Source: Clostridium sartagoforme (lineage in GTDB: Bacteria; Bacillota; Clostridia; Clostridiales; Clostridiaceae). Taken from it: a stretch of 64,000 bases of DNA. Within the stretch, counting starts at the first letter, position 1; every line of letters begins with the position of its first letter. The stretch is taken from contig NZ_SRYR01000003.1 in the NCBI RefSeq assembly GCF_004794105.1, forward strand, positions 62,001 through 126,000, written 5' to 3'. A model generated the notes under the pieces. That model did no database searches. It was not told the DNA's origin and was given only the letters and a program-made list of their open reading frames with translations. Made by a program: the position numbers and the translations under genes. Shown piece after piece: positions 1 through 9,345 of this stretch.

Positions 1-2
1 CA

Positions 3-218
3 GCATTAGGTGGACAAAAATCATATGATTTCTGGTTAGAAGAAGCAGAAAAAGTAGATTATAGTCTAAAGACAAAATATGATGATCAAATAGATAAATT
101 TTTTGGACAAGCTATAGAATCTGTACAAAAGGGAGAAAAAACAAAAGAAGCTGGCTTGAAAGAATTTTATAATAACGTAAAAACAGTTTATCCAGAAATA
201 GAAGTTCCGAAGAATTAA
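3..218 (+). CDS. Sugar ABC transporter substrate-binding protein, C-terminal end (partial)
   Basis: An open frame runs in from the left edge and stops at TAA 216-218, giving the last 71 residues of a protein. The tail starts ALGGQKSYDFW, has several charged helices and ends EIEVPKN. It has no membrane segment and lies directly before two sugar-type ABC permeases, which is the usual place for the lipoprotein that captures the sugar outside the cell. The C-terminal pattern (helix, YDDQI, then a helix with FYNNVKTVYP) fits family 1 extracellular solute-binding proteins. The N-terminus, lipobox and ligand pocket are outside the window, so the identification rests mostly on position. Confidence 0.7.
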   Translation, partial: ALGGQKSYDFWLEEAEKVDYSLKTKYDDQIDKFFGQAIESVQKGEKTKEAGLKEFYNNVKTVYPEIEVPKN

Positions 219-234
219 TTATTAATTTTTCATT

Positions 235-258
235 GGGCTGTCCTTGTGGCAGCCCTTT
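235..258 (+). terminator. Intercistronic hairpin between binding protein and permeases
   Basis: GGGCTG (235-240) pairs with CAGCCC (250-255), followed by TTTAA. The stem is short and the T-run weak, so read-through is expected. Such hairpins after binding-protein genes commonly protect the upstream mRNA and lower permease expression. Confidence 0.55.
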
Positions 259-279
259 AATATAGATAGGAGTGAAGAT

Positions 280-1209
280 ATGAGGCTTAAAAATGAAAGA
301 AGTATGAAAGGAATAAATAATGTAAATAAATTAGGATATTTATTTATACTTCCCTTTTTGATTGTATTTATAGTTTTTAGTATATATCCAATATTAAGAA
401 CTTTATATTTAAGTTTTACTAACTTTAGTGGATATGGAGAAGCAGAATTTATAGGATTTCAAAATTATATTCGTTTAGCAAAGGATAGCATATTTTGGAC
501 TGCTTTATTGAATACAGTAAAAATATGGTCAATAAGTATAGTACTTCAATTAGGGTTAGCATTCTTATTAACAATTATATTTAGTGATATGAAATATAAG
601 GTTAAAGGTCTTAGTATATTTAGAGCATTATTTTACTTACCTAATTTAATAGCAGCTACTTCAGTAGCATTTCTATTTGCAGCATTACTTGATTGGCAAT
701 TTGGTACATTAAATCAAATGCTTGTAGACTTTGGAATAATAAGTACGAAAATAAACTGGCTAGGTCAACCAGGAACTGCTGTCTTAGTTGTTGCAGTTAT
801 AGGAGCTTGGATGTGGTTTGGAAATTCATTTTTAGTATTAATGGCAGGTGTTCAAGGGATTTCAAAGGATTATTATGAAGCAGCAACAATAGATGGAGCT
901 GGCAGATGGACAATATTTACGAAAATAACATTACCACTTTTAAAACCTATATTATTATATGTTGCAATTACATCTTTAATAGGAGGACTTCAAATATTTG
1001 ATATACCATTCTTAATTACAGATGGAATAGGGGGCCCATCAGGTGCATTAAACACTTCAGTTATGTATTTATATAATACAGCCTTCAAATTTAACAATGT
1101 AGGATATGCAGCAGCTATTGCTTATGGATTATTCTTCATAATAGCAATATGTTCAGCATTTACATTTAAATCAATGTATGGAAAAGAAAAAAATAAGGAG
1201 GCGAAGTAA
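280..1209 (+). CDS. Sugar ABC transporter permease (MalF/UgpA type)
   Basis: A 309-residue inner-membrane permease that would form half of the sugar channel. I chose ATG 280 over an in-frame TTG at 244 because TAGGAG (267-272) sits 7 bases before it and the earlier start lies inside the intercistronic hairpin. About six hydrophobic segments are visible, the first in LFILPFLIVFIVFSIYP. The cytoplasmic EAA loop, which contacts the ATPase, reads EAATIDGAGRWTIFTKITLP. It is followed after one base by the second permease. No ATPase gene is present in this cluster, so a shared MsmK-type ATPase elsewhere is likely, as is common in Firmicute sugar importers. Confidence 0.9.
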   Translation: MRLKNERSMKGINNVNKLGYLFILPFLIVFIVFSIYPILRTLYLSFTNFSGYGEAEFIGFQNYIRLAKDSIFWTALLNTVKIWSISIVLQLGLAFLLTIIFSDMKYKVKGLSIFRALFYLPNLIAATSVAFLFAALLDWQFGTLNQMLVDFGIISTKINWLGQPGTAVLVVAVIGAWMWFGNSFLVLMAGVQGISKDYYEAATIDGAGRWTIFTKITLPLLKPILLYVAITSLIGGLQIFDIPFLITDGIGGPSGALNTSVMYLYNTAFKFNNVGYAAAIAYGLFFIIAICSAFTFKSMYGKEKNKEAK

Positions 1210-1210
1210 T

Positions 1211-2038
1211 ATGGCAACAAAGGTCAAAAAGTCATTAATATATTTATTTTTAATAATTTTAAGTATAACATGTTTAGCGCCTTTTATGATGATGTTAATA
1301 AATGCAACAAGAAGCAATCAAGAGATTATGTCAGGATTTACATTGATTCCAGGAAATTCATTAGGTGATAACTGGGAAATCATGACTCAATATTTCAATA
1401 TTTTTAGAGGGATTGGAAATAGCTTATTTGTATCAGTTTGTGTTACAGCATTAACTGCATATTTTTCAGCTCTAACAGCATATGGCTTTGCAATATATAA
1501 ATTTAAAGGATCCAATTTAATATTTACTATAATTTTAGTTTTAATGATGGTTCCTTCACAACTAGGTCTATTAGGATTTTATGATCTAGTTAATGCAATG
1601 GGACTTATGGATAGTTATTTACCATTAATAATACCAGCAATAGCTAATCCATTTGTTGTATTTTTCTTAAAGCAATATTTACAATCAGTTTTACCAAAAA
1701 CAGTAATAGAGGCAGCCAGAATAGATGGTGCAAGTGAAATAAAAACATTTCATAAAATAGGCCTGCCAATTATGATGCCAGGGATAGCAACTATTGCCAT
1801 AAGTACATTTATAGGATCATGGAATAACTATTTAATACCATTAGTTTTATTATTAAGTCCAGATAAATTTACACTACCAGTAATGATGGCATCTATGAAG
1901 GCTTCAAAAGATATAAGCCAAAATATGGGTGCAACTTACTTAACTGTAGCTATATCAGTGTTACCTATAATGATAGCATTTATGTTCTTCTCAAAATACA
2001 TTATTAGTAGTATATCCGCAGGAAGTGTCAAAGAATAG
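1211..2038 (+). CDS. Sugar ABC transporter permease (MalG/UgpE type)
   Basis: A 275-residue partner permease. ATG 1211 has an ideal AAGGAGG at 1195-1201; an in-frame start 33 bases earlier would overlap the preceding gene and lacks this site. It has six predicted membrane segments and the EAA loop EAARIDGASEIKTFHKIGLP. It is translationally coupled to the previous permease, with the stop at 1207-1209 and the start at 1211, and is followed by the phosphorylase gene after 35 bases. This supports one operon for uptake and intracellular breakdown of an oligosaccharide. The family (CUT1) usually carries di- and oligosaccharides. Confidence 0.9.
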   Translation: MATKVKKSLIYLFLIILSITCLAPFMMMLINATRSNQEIMSGFTLIPGNSLGDNWEIMTQYFNIFRGIGNSLFVSVCVTALTAYFSALTAYGFAIYKFKGSNLIFTIILVLMMVPSQLGLLGFYDLVNAMGLMDSYLPLIIPAIANPFVVFFLKQYLQSVLPKTVIEAARIDGASEIKTFHKIGLPIMMPGIATIAISTFIGSWNNYLIPLVLLLSPDKFTLPVMMASMKASKDISQNMGATYLTVAISVLPIMIAFMFFSKYIISSISAGSVKE

Positions 2039-2073
2039 ACTTTTTAGAAAAGTAATAAGGAGAAGTTTTATAT

Positions 2074-5000
2074 ATGAATATTGAAGATAGACTAGATAAA
2101 GATTATATAGATGATTTGGGATATTATGTTATAAAAGATTATGATAAAAAATCAACATTTTCAAGTTTTTTATCTGCTATTGCAGGAATAGAAGGAATAC
2201 CAATGTGGTCATTCTATGTCAATAGAGGACAAGCTATAAGTAGTATAGGAATAAAAGATAAAGATAATTGTATGATGGAATTTTTCCCAGCTAATGAAGC
2301 GTATAAAATGGTTACAACAAATGGATTTAGAACCTTTATAAAGATAAAAGGCGATAAAGAGATTATTTTTGAGCCATTTTCACCAAATTCAAATTATGAA
2401 GTAACCAGATATTTGAAAATAAAAAATAACGAAATAAGGATATTAGAAGAAAATAATGATTTAAATATTGATATTGAAGTTACTTATTATACAGTACCAA
2501 AGGAACCTTTTGCAGCATTTGCAAGAAAACTTAAAATATTTAATAAATCCAATATAAGTATGAACGTAGAAATTATAGATGGAGTATCATCGATTTTACC
2601 ATATGGATCAGATAATCAAGCCTATAAAGAAATGTCCAATACACTTAGAAGCTGGATGAGAGGTGAGATTAAAGATAACAAAGTTGCAATATATAAGTTA
2701 AGCTCATCTACAGGAGATACAACCAAGGTTGAAAAAATAGATAATGCATATTTTTACTTGGCCTTCGATGAAAATAATAATATTTTAAATCCTATAGTTG
2801 ATAAAGATACTATATTTGGATATGATGCATCATTATTAAAGCCAAAAGCTTTTGAGGATAATTATCTAGATAATATATTTAAAGACCAACCAAAAGTATC
2901 TTATAATAAAGTACCATGTGCATTCAGTGGGAAAAGTTACGAATTAAATGATAGTATAGAAATATATAGTTATTTAGGATATATGAATTCAGCTGATGAT
3001 ATAGATAAAAATTTAAATAGAATAGTAAATAAAGAATACTTTGAAGCAAAAAGGATAGAATCAAATAAATTAATAGATGAAATATCTAAACATGTTAATA
3101 CAGTTACAAATTATCCTTTATTTGATGAATATATAAAGCAATGCTATATAGATAATGTATTAAGAGGCGGATATCCAATAAAAGTTGGAGATGACAAGGT
3201 ATATTATGTATATTCAAGAAAACATGGTGATTTAGAGAGAGATTATAACTTCTTTACTATAGAACCTAACTTTTATTCTCAAGGTAATGGAAACTTTAGA
3301 GATGTTAATCAAAACAGAAGAATGGATACATATATACATCCATTTGTAGAAAAAGAAAATATAAAATTATTTAATAATTTAATTCAATTAGATGGATATA
3401 ATCCATTAGTTATAAAAGGTAAGAATTTTAGGGTAGCTACTTCCAATAATGATAAATTAAAAAATATATTTTATAAAAACTCCATTAATGATAATAAGCT
3501 AATAGAGTCATTAAATGATAAATTTACCATTGGAGAATTATATGCGAAGCTAAAAGACATAGATAAAGTAACAAATTTAAATGAAGTGATTAATGAAATT
3601 ATAAGTATTTCTGAAGATGAAATAGATGTAGATTTTGGAGAAGGATTCTGGATAGACCATTGGACATATAATCTAGATTTAATAGAAGAATATTTAGATG
3701 TTTATCCAGATAAAATAAAAGAATTATTATATGAAGATAGTGATTATATATTTTTTAATTCACCAGAATATGTACTACCAAGAAAGAAAAAGTATGTAGT
3801 AGAAGATGGAAAGCTAAGACAATACCTAGCCTTAAGTAAAAAAGAAAATAATGAAAAATGGTTAAATGATTCAAAGGGAAATTTATATAAAACTAATTTA
3901 ATTAGTAAGTTATTTATACTATCAACATTGAAATTTTCAAGTTTAGATATGTATGGATATGGAATAGAAATGGAAGCAGGGAAACCAGGATGGAACGATG
4001 CTATGAATGGATTACCTGGTATTTTAGGATCAAGCTTTGCAGAAACTGCTGAATTAAAAAGGTTATTAGAATTTATACAAAGAAATATAAACATATTAGA
4101 AGGTGGAATTAAACTACCAATAGAAATATGTGATTTATTAAAAGATATTGATAATTCATTAGATAAATTAGATAGTAAAAACATATCTCAATTAGATTAT
4201 TGGAATAGAGTATCTAATTCAAGAGAATTATTTAGAGAGAAAACTAAAAATAATATAGATGGTTTAGAAGAAATAATAACTTCTGAAGGATTAAAAGATC
4301 TTTTAAATAAATTTATAAATAAAATTGATAAGGGTATATCAGAAATAAAGGAAAAAAATAATAATAAGATACCAACATTTATATATTATGATGTAAAGGA
4401 ATATAAGGAAAATGAAGAAGGAATAACTCCAGTTAAAGTAGAAGTCAATTTTCTTCCTGACTTTTTAGAAGGATATGCAAGATATCTAAAAACGGATTTA
4501 TCAGAAGAGGAAAAAACTAAGATATATAAAATTATTAGAGATAGTGATATATATGATAAAAAGCTAAAAATGTATAAAACATCAGAATCTTTAGAAGAAG
4601 TTACATTTGAAATAGGTAGAGCTAGAAGTTTCACAGCAGGATGGCTTGAAAGAGAATCAATTTTTATGCATATGGAGTTTAAATATATATTACAACTTAT
4701 AAAACAAGGCTTATATAGTGAGTTTTTTGAGGATATAAAAAACGTATTACCAGCATTTATGAATCCAGAAGTTTATGGCAGAAGTATATTAGAAAATTCA
4801 TCATTTATAGCAAGTAGTGCTAATCCAGATGAAAGAGTCCATGGAAAAGGATTTGTTGCAAGATTAAGTGGGACAACAGTTGAGATGTTAAATATATGGA
4901 AGATTATGATGGTAGGAGAGAACATATTTAGATATGAAAATGGAATACTTGAATTTAAATTAAGTCCAATATTATCAAAAGATTTCTTTAAAGAAAATAA

Positions 5001-5214
5001 AATTTCTACAACCTTATTGGGAAGTATAAGCTTAACATATATAAATGATAGTAATAAAAATACCTTTGGTGAAAATAGGGGAGTAATAGAAAGATACAAG
5101 TTAATTTATAAAGATAATAAAGAGATTGAAATTAATTCAAATAAAATTAATGGAAGTATAGCAGAAGATATTAGAAATAATTTAGTAAAGGATATAATAG
5201 TTTTTATTATATAA
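2074..5214 (+). CDS. GH94-like beta-glucoside phosphorylase (large form)
   Basis: A 1046-residue cytoplasmic protein without a signal peptide. It resembles the large cellobiose-phosphorylase-like enzymes: an N-terminal beta-sandwich (roughly 1-330), then an alpha/alpha barrel with the motif GWNDAMNGLPG around residues 640-650. Asp642 aligns by motif with the general acid of the GH94 DWND box. FGEGFWIDHWTYN near residue 525 is another likely active-site loop. At over 1000 residues it is longer than classic cellobiose phosphorylase (about 800) and closer to 1,2-beta-oligoglucan phosphorylases, and GH161-like enzymes also remain possible. Expected reaction: phosphate-dependent release of glucose 1-phosphate from a beta-glucan oligomer. 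ATG 2074 has AAGGAG upstream. Linkage specificity cannot be read from the sequence. Confidence 0.75.
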   Translation: MNIEDRLDKDYIDDLGYYVIKDYDKKSTFSSFLSAIAGIEGIPMWSFYVNRGQAISSIGIKDKDNCMMEFFPANEAYKMVTTNGFRTFIKIKGDKEIIFEPFSPNSNYEVTRYLKIKNNEIRILEENNDLNIDIEVTYYTVPKEPFAAFARKLKIFNKSNISMNVEIIDGVSSILPYGSDNQAYKEMSNTLRSWMRGEIKDNKVAIYKLSSSTGDTTKVEKIDNAYFYLAFDENNNILNPIVDKDTIFGYDASLLKPKAFEDNYLDNIFKDQPKVSYNKVPCAFSGKSYELNDSIEIYSYLGYMNSADDIDKNLNRIVNKEYFEAKRIESNKLIDEISKHVNTVTNYPLFDEYIKQCYIDNVLRGGYPIKVGDDKVYYVYSRKHGDLERDYNFFTIEPNFYSQGNGNFRDVNQNRRMDTYIHPFVEKENIKLFNNLIQLDGYNPLVIKGKNFRVATSNNDKLKNIFYKNSINDNKLIESLNDKFTIGELYAKLKDIDKVTNLNEVINEIISISEDEIDVDFGEGFWIDHWTYNLDLIEEYLDVYPDKIKELLYEDSDYIFFNSPEYVLPRKKKYVVEDGKLRQYLALSKKENNEKWLNDSKGNLYKTNLISKLFILSTLKFSSLDMYGYGIEMEAGKPGWNDAMNGLPGILGSSFAETAELKRLLEFIQRNINILEGGIKLPIEICDLLKDIDNSLDKLDSKNISQLDYWNRVSNSRELFREKTKNNIDGLEEIITSEGLKDLLNKFINKIDKGISEIKEKNNNKIPTFIYYDVKEYKENEEGITPVKVEVNFLPDFLEGYARYLKTDLSEEEKTKIYKIIRDSDIYDKKLKMYKTSESLEEVTFEIGRARSFTAGWLERESIFMHMEFKYILQLIKQGLYSEFFEDIKNVLPAFMNPEVYGRSILENSSFIASSANPDERVHGKGFVARLSGTTVEMLNIWKIMMVGENIFRYENGILEFKLSPILSKDFFKENKISTTLLGSISLTYINDSNKNTFGENRGVIERYKLIYKDNKEIEINSNKINGSIAEDIRNNLVKDIIVFII

Positions 5215-5228
5215 GATGGTGAGAATAG

Positions 5229-6548
5229 ATGAGTGAATATAAGGTTTATATAACAAGAAAAAATAGTGAGGATAGACTAAAAGAATATGATATAAATGAA
5301 ATATGTACAGACTCTAAGTCAAATGATAGAATAAGTGTAGACACTAGGGAAAAATTCCAAAAGATACTAGGTTTTGGAGGTGCAATAACTGAATCAAGTG
5401 CATATGTGCTTGAAAAATATAAAGATAAAAATAAAATATTAAAAGATTATTTTGATGAAAAAGATGGACTAGGCTATAATTTTACAAGAGTTCATATTAA
5501 TAGTTGTGATTTTTCATTAGATAATTATTCATATGTAGATGAAAATGATGAATCTTTAAATTCATTTTCACTTGATAATGCTGAGAAGTATGTTTTACCA
5601 ATCTTAAGGGAGGTAAAAGATATAAGAAATGAAGATTTGAGTATATTAGCAAGTCCATGGAGTCCTCCCAAATATATGAAAACAAATGATGATATGAATA
5701 ATGGGGGAAAAATAAAAGATAATTATAAAGAATTATGGGCTAAATACTATGTTAGATATATAGAGGAAATGGAGAAAAAGGGTTTTAATATTTGGGGAGT
5801 AACAGTCCAAAATGAACCTGCTGCAATACAAGTTTGGGATTCATGTGAGTACACAGCAGAAGAAGAACGTGATTTTATTAAGTACTTTTTAGGACCAGAA
5901 TTTGAAAAAAGTAATTTAAATGATAAAAAGATAATAATATGGGACCATAATAGAGATTTAGTATATGATAGAGCTAAAGTGGTTTTAGATGATAAAGAGG
6001 CTAATCAATATGTATGGGGAACAGGTATACATTGGTATGTTTCTGAGGAGTTTGAAAATAGCTCTAAGGTGCACAATGATTATCCAGATAAACATTTAAT
6101 TTTCACAGAAGGATGCCAAGAAGGTGGAGTTCATATAGGTTCATGGAAAACAGGAGAAAGATATGGTAGAAATATAATTGGAGATTTAAATAATTATGTT
6201 GAGGCTTGGATAGATTGGAACATAGTTTTAGATGAAACTGGAGGTCCGAATCATGTAGGAAACTTATGTGACTCTCCAATTATAATAGAAAATAACAGCA
6301 ATGTAATATATAATAGTTCATTTTATTATATAGCTCATTTTAGTAAGTTCATTAAAAAAGATTCAATAAGAGTATTATCAAAATCTGATATAGATAAAGT
6401 GCATTGCTTAGCTTGTATTAATAATGGAGTTGCTACTGTTGTAATTATGAATGAAAATGAGGAAGATAAAACTGTAAATTTAAATATAGATGGAGAAGAA
6501 ATAAGTATTAAAGTAACTAAAAATTCTATCTATACAATAATAAAATAA
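5229..6548 (+). CDS. GH30 family glycosidase (glucosylceramidase-like, intracellular)
   Basis: A 439-residue protein with no signal peptide. GH30 landmarks are present: FGGAITESSAYVL near residue 49, SPWSPPKYMK (142-151), the acid/base glutamate in QNEP (Glu196) and the nucleophile in FTEG (Glu294), followed by a C-terminal beta domain. Characterised relatives include beta-glucosidase, beta-1,6-glucanase and glucosylceramidase types. It starts 15 bases after the phosphorylase stop and ends 21 bases before the lacI start, so it belongs to this operon. A cytoplasmic GH30 beside a phosphorylase suggests hydrolysis of linkages or side groups the phosphorylase cannot use. The exact linkage is unknown. 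Confidence 0.88.
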   Translation: MSEYKVYITRKNSEDRLKEYDINEICTDSKSNDRISVDTREKFQKILGFGGAITESSAYVLEKYKDKNKILKDYFDEKDGLGYNFTRVHINSCDFSLDNYSYVDENDESLNSFSLDNAEKYVLPILREVKDIRNEDLSILASPWSPPKYMKTNDDMNNGGKIKDNYKELWAKYYVRYIEEMEKKGFNIWGVTVQNEPAAIQVWDSCEYTAEEERDFIKYFLGPEFEKSNLNDKKIIIWDHNRDLVYDRAKVVLDDKEANQYVWGTGIHWYVSEEFENSSKVHNDYPDKHLIFTEGCQEGGVHIGSWKTGERYGRNIIGDLNNYVEAWIDWNIVLDETGGPNHVGNLCDSPIIIENNSNVIYNSSFYYIAHFSKFIKKDSIRVLSKSDIDKVHCLACINNGVATVVIMNENEEDKTVNLNIDGEEISIKVTKNSIYTIIK

Positions 6549-6568
6549 TCGAGAAAGGGGGAGGGTGA

Positions 6569-7606
6569 ATGAGTACTATATATGAGATAGCAAAAATTGC
6601 AGGTGTGTCTACTACCACTGTTTCTAAAGTAATAAATGATTATCCTGATGTAAGTGATAAAACAAGAAAAAAAATAAAAAAAATATTAGAAAAAGAAAAT
6701 TTCTTACCAAATGCACAAGCACAAGGATTAACAACAAAGAAAAGCTGGACTTTAGGAGTAGTATATTTTGAAGATTTGGGAATAGGTTTAAGTCACCCTT
6801 TTTTCTCTAAAGTTATAGAGGCATTTAAGAAGCAGGCAGATAAACATGGATATTCTCTTTTATTTGGATCAAAAAATGATAGATTAAAAAATACCACTTT
6901 TTTAGAGTATTTTAAATATAAATGTGTTGATGGAATAGCAATAATATGTACGGATCCAAATGATAAAGAAACATTAAAATTAATTGAAAGTGATTTCCCT
7001 ATAGTTGTTATCGATATGCTTAATGATAATACTTCTACAGTCACTTCAGATAATGAATATGGTTCTAAACTAGCTATAGAGTACTTATTTAGGTTAGGTC
7101 ATAAAAGAATAGCTCATATATGTGGAACTTCAGAAACAGATAATTTACCAAGTGTAACAAGAATGGAAGCATATAAAAAATATATAAAAGAATTTAATTT
7201 ATATAGAAATGATGATTATTTAGTAAGTGGTGAAAACTTTGATTTTGATAGCGGATATGAAGCAATGAATAAATTATTAAAGTTAAAAAATCCACCAACG
7301 GCTGTTTTGGCATCATCAGATAAAATGGCATTAGGAGCTATAAGAGCAATAGAAAATAGCGGATTAAAGGTTCCTGAAGATATTTCAGTAATTGGTTTTG
7401 ATGATATAGAACTAGCGGAGTATGTTACTCCAAGATTAACTACAATAAGACAAAATTGCGATGATATAGGTAAGGCAGCAATAGATATTTTAGTTGAACA
7501 AATAAATAAAAAGGAAAGGTTAGCAATAAATAAAGTTATTCCTGTAGAATTGATAGTTAGGGAATCTTGCGCAAGAGCTAAAGATGAGAATGTAGAAGAA
7601 AGATAA
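6569..7606 (+). CDS. LacI-family transcriptional regulator
   Basis: A 345-residue repressor-type protein. Residues 1-60 form the LacI helix-turn-helix and hinge (IYEIAKIAGVSTTTVSKVIN, then RGL-like AQGLTTKKS), followed by a periplasmic-binding-like sensor domain (TLGVVYFED, then GFDDIELAEYVTPRLTTI). It is last in the glucan operon, behind a purine-rich site (AAAGGGGGAGGG), and is followed by a strong terminator. It most likely controls this operon in response to the transported sugar or its phosphorylated product. The operator would lie upstream of the binding-protein gene, outside the window. Confidence 0.92.
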   Translation: MSTIYEIAKIAGVSTTTVSKVINDYPDVSDKTRKKIKKILEKENFLPNAQAQGLTTKKSWTLGVVYFEDLGIGLSHPFFSKVIEAFKKQADKHGYSLLFGSKNDRLKNTTFLEYFKYKCVDGIAIICTDPNDKETLKLIESDFPIVVIDMLNDNTSTVTSDNEYGSKLAIEYLFRLGHKRIAHICGTSETDNLPSVTRMEAYKKYIKEFNLYRNDDYLVSGENFDFDSGYEAMNKLLKLKNPPTAVLASSDKMALGAIRAIENSGLKVPEDISVIGFDDIELAEYVTPRLTTIRQNCDDIGKAAIDILVEQINKKERLAINKVIPVELIVRESCARAKDENVEER

Positions 7607-7620
7607 ATACTAAAAGTATA

Positions 7621-7672
7621 AGGGGCTGTATAAGATTGATTATATAAATCAATCTTGATACAGCCTCTTTTT
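7621..7672 (+). terminator. Rho-independent terminator of the glucan operon
   Basis: A long hairpin with GGGCTGTAT and AAGATTGAT on the left, the matching ATCAATCTTGATACAGCC on the right, and a run of Ts from 7666 to 7672. It closes the ABC-phosphorylase-GH30-lacI transcript. Confidence 0.9.
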
Positions 7673-7805
7673 TCAATTTCTAAATATTTATCATATAGTT
7701 ATTTAATTATTGATATATTAATTAATTTTCTTCATGACAATAAGAAGGTTTTCCTTAAAATTAAATAATCAAATTTGTCAAATTAAATGGCTAAGCTTAA
7801 GGGGA

Positions 7806-8837
7806 TTATTGTATTTTAGTGGGATAGTATGTGTTTTCACGTAATTTTATGTTTTTTATATCTTTATATAGATCTAAATACTCTAAATGCTCTTTTGAAT
7901 CCTTCCTGAGTTCAATTTCAGATGGGCCTACAAAAAAGTATAAGCCTTCATTTTTAATAAGATTGAAATCAATATTATTAAAAAATACTCCTAAACCTCT
8001 TATTGAAAATAATAAAGTAGTGTAATGACTTTGTTTGCCATTTACTAGATAATATACATCTATCCCATCTTCTCTTTCCTCAATGCCGAATTTTCCTTCC
8101 CAGGTACTAGGAAAAGTTAATGAGAACCCAAGAGTATCATTTTCATAAAGATAAGTATTATCATTTTGTTTAATCAATTCATTTTCCATTACTAAATCAT
8201 ATCTTGTAAAAGAATACTTTCCAAGGAAAAAGCCGAAAATACAAGCTAGTATAAGAGTAATTACTAATATTATATTTAGTTTTTTTGATAATTTTTTTAA
8301 CCTTTTAGACTCTTCTAGAATAATAAGAGAATTATTTTTCTCTTTGATTAATGATATAAATTCTTCTAAAGGAACAGGTAATATATTTCTTGGAATAAAA
8401 AGAGAAACATTTTCATTTTCTGTGGTTAAAATTACTCCGCCTTTTAAAAGCTTAATATATTTAATTTTATCTAATTGAAGCTTAATATTACTAAATTCAT
8501 TTTCTCTTATTAAATAACCATCTTCTACTGTAAAGTAAAAGGTACTTTCAAGATCATAGTATAGATTATTATTTTTTAGCACTTTCTTTTTCTTAGACTT
8601 AATTACCTTGATTATTAGGAAATAAAATAAAAGTATGATAATTATTAAAATAAGTATATAAGTAAATCCTATATAATAATCACTTAATATATAAGTTGCC
8701 ATGGAAAATATAGCTATTAAACAAGGAAGTAAAATAGTTTGTCTATATATAGTAACACCTGGTAGTGTCAGGGTTAAATAATCTAAATATTCTCGAAAAC
8801 TTATATTGTTTTCTGATGGCTTAAACTCAAACTTCAT
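7806..8837 (-). CDS. YcxB-like membrane protein with C-terminal extracellular domain
   Basis: A 343-residue protein of unknown function. Residues 1-90 contain two membrane segments (near 30-50 and 58-78), and residues 95-160 form a small beta-rich domain with a PRNILP motif typical of YcxB-like proteins. A third membrane segment lies near 190-212. The remaining 130 residues, starting YLYENDTLGFSLTFP, are predicted to be outside the cell and resemble the PsbP-like lipoprotein fold. It follows the smaller YcxB-like gene by only 4 bases on the minus strand, so the two are co-transcribed. A start at ATG 8837 is supported by AAAGGATG upstream. Role unknown. Confidence 0.7.
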   Translation of the reverse strand: MKFEFKPSENNISFREYLDYLTLTLPGVTIYRQTILLPCLIAIFSMATYILSDYYIGFTYILILIIIILLFYFLIIKVIKSKKKKVLKNNNLYYDLESTFYFTVEDGYLIRENEFSNIKLQLDKIKYIKLLKGGVILTTENENVSLFIPRNILPVPLEEFISLIKEKNNSLIILEESKRLKKLSKKLNIILVITLILACIFGFFLGKYSFTRYDLVMENELIKQNDNTYLYENDTLGFSLTFPSTWEGKFGIEEREDGIDVYYLVNGKQSHYTTLLFSIRGLGVFFNNIDFNLIKNEGLYFFVGPSEIELRKDSKEHLEYLDLYKDIKNIKLRENTYYPTKIQ

Positions 8838-8841
8838 ATTA

Positions 8842-9345
8842 TTAACATCCTTTCACCATCACATATTTTTTTATATCTATAAGTAAATCTTCTTTTTGAA
8901 CATCAAAAAATTTTAAGTAAAAGAAATTGCCAGGAACTCCAGTGACATTGAAATGGAACAATAAATTATTTTCATCAACAATAACTTCTCTCACTGCTTT
9001 CCAGCTAATATTTCTCAATATACCATCTTGAGAAATGTATATTCCTTTTTCATCAAAAGAAATATTTATTTCAGTATTAGATACAGAATCTAATATTCTT
9101 CTAATTGCATTTTTGTAAGATTTAGAAAATATTATTGCTTCTAGTATTAATGTTATACTATAAATACATATAAGTATTATCAAATTTGCTTTATAAATTA
9201 TTATTAGAAATAAAAATAATAATAAGAATAATATCAAAGTGATAAAACCAGTGATAATTAAACTACCTTTTAAAAGATTTTTTCTATAATATTCTTTATA
9301 AGCAGTTTTAAATTCATCGTTATTAACTAATTTATATGTGTACAT
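8842..9345 (-). CDS. YcxB-family small membrane protein
   Basis: A 167-residue protein with two adjacent membrane segments (residues about 30-50 and 53-73), followed by a soluble beta-rich part with INISFDEKGIYIS and the typical WKAVREVIVDENNLLFHF stretch. This matches the YcxB-like family, whose function is not known. It is the first gene of a two-gene minus-strand unit with the larger YcxB-like protein, and the start is preceded by AAAGGAGG. The shared fold and close spacing suggest that the two proteins arose by duplication and act together in the membrane. Confidence 0.72.
   Translation of the reverse strand: MYTYKLVNNDEFKTAYKEYYRKNLLKGSLIITGFITLILFLLLFLFLIIIYKANLIILICIYSITLILEAIIFSKSYKNAIRRILDSVSNTEINISFDEKGIYISQDGILRNISWKAVREVIVDENNLLFHFNVTGVPGNFFYLKFFDVQKEDLLIDIKKYVMVKGC

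Noticed and set aside
3744..5099. Several minus-strand reading frames of 80-146 codons inside the phosphorylase gene
   Set aside because: They are mirror readings of a well-supported coding sequence with clear GH94-like motifs, and have no ribosome sites.
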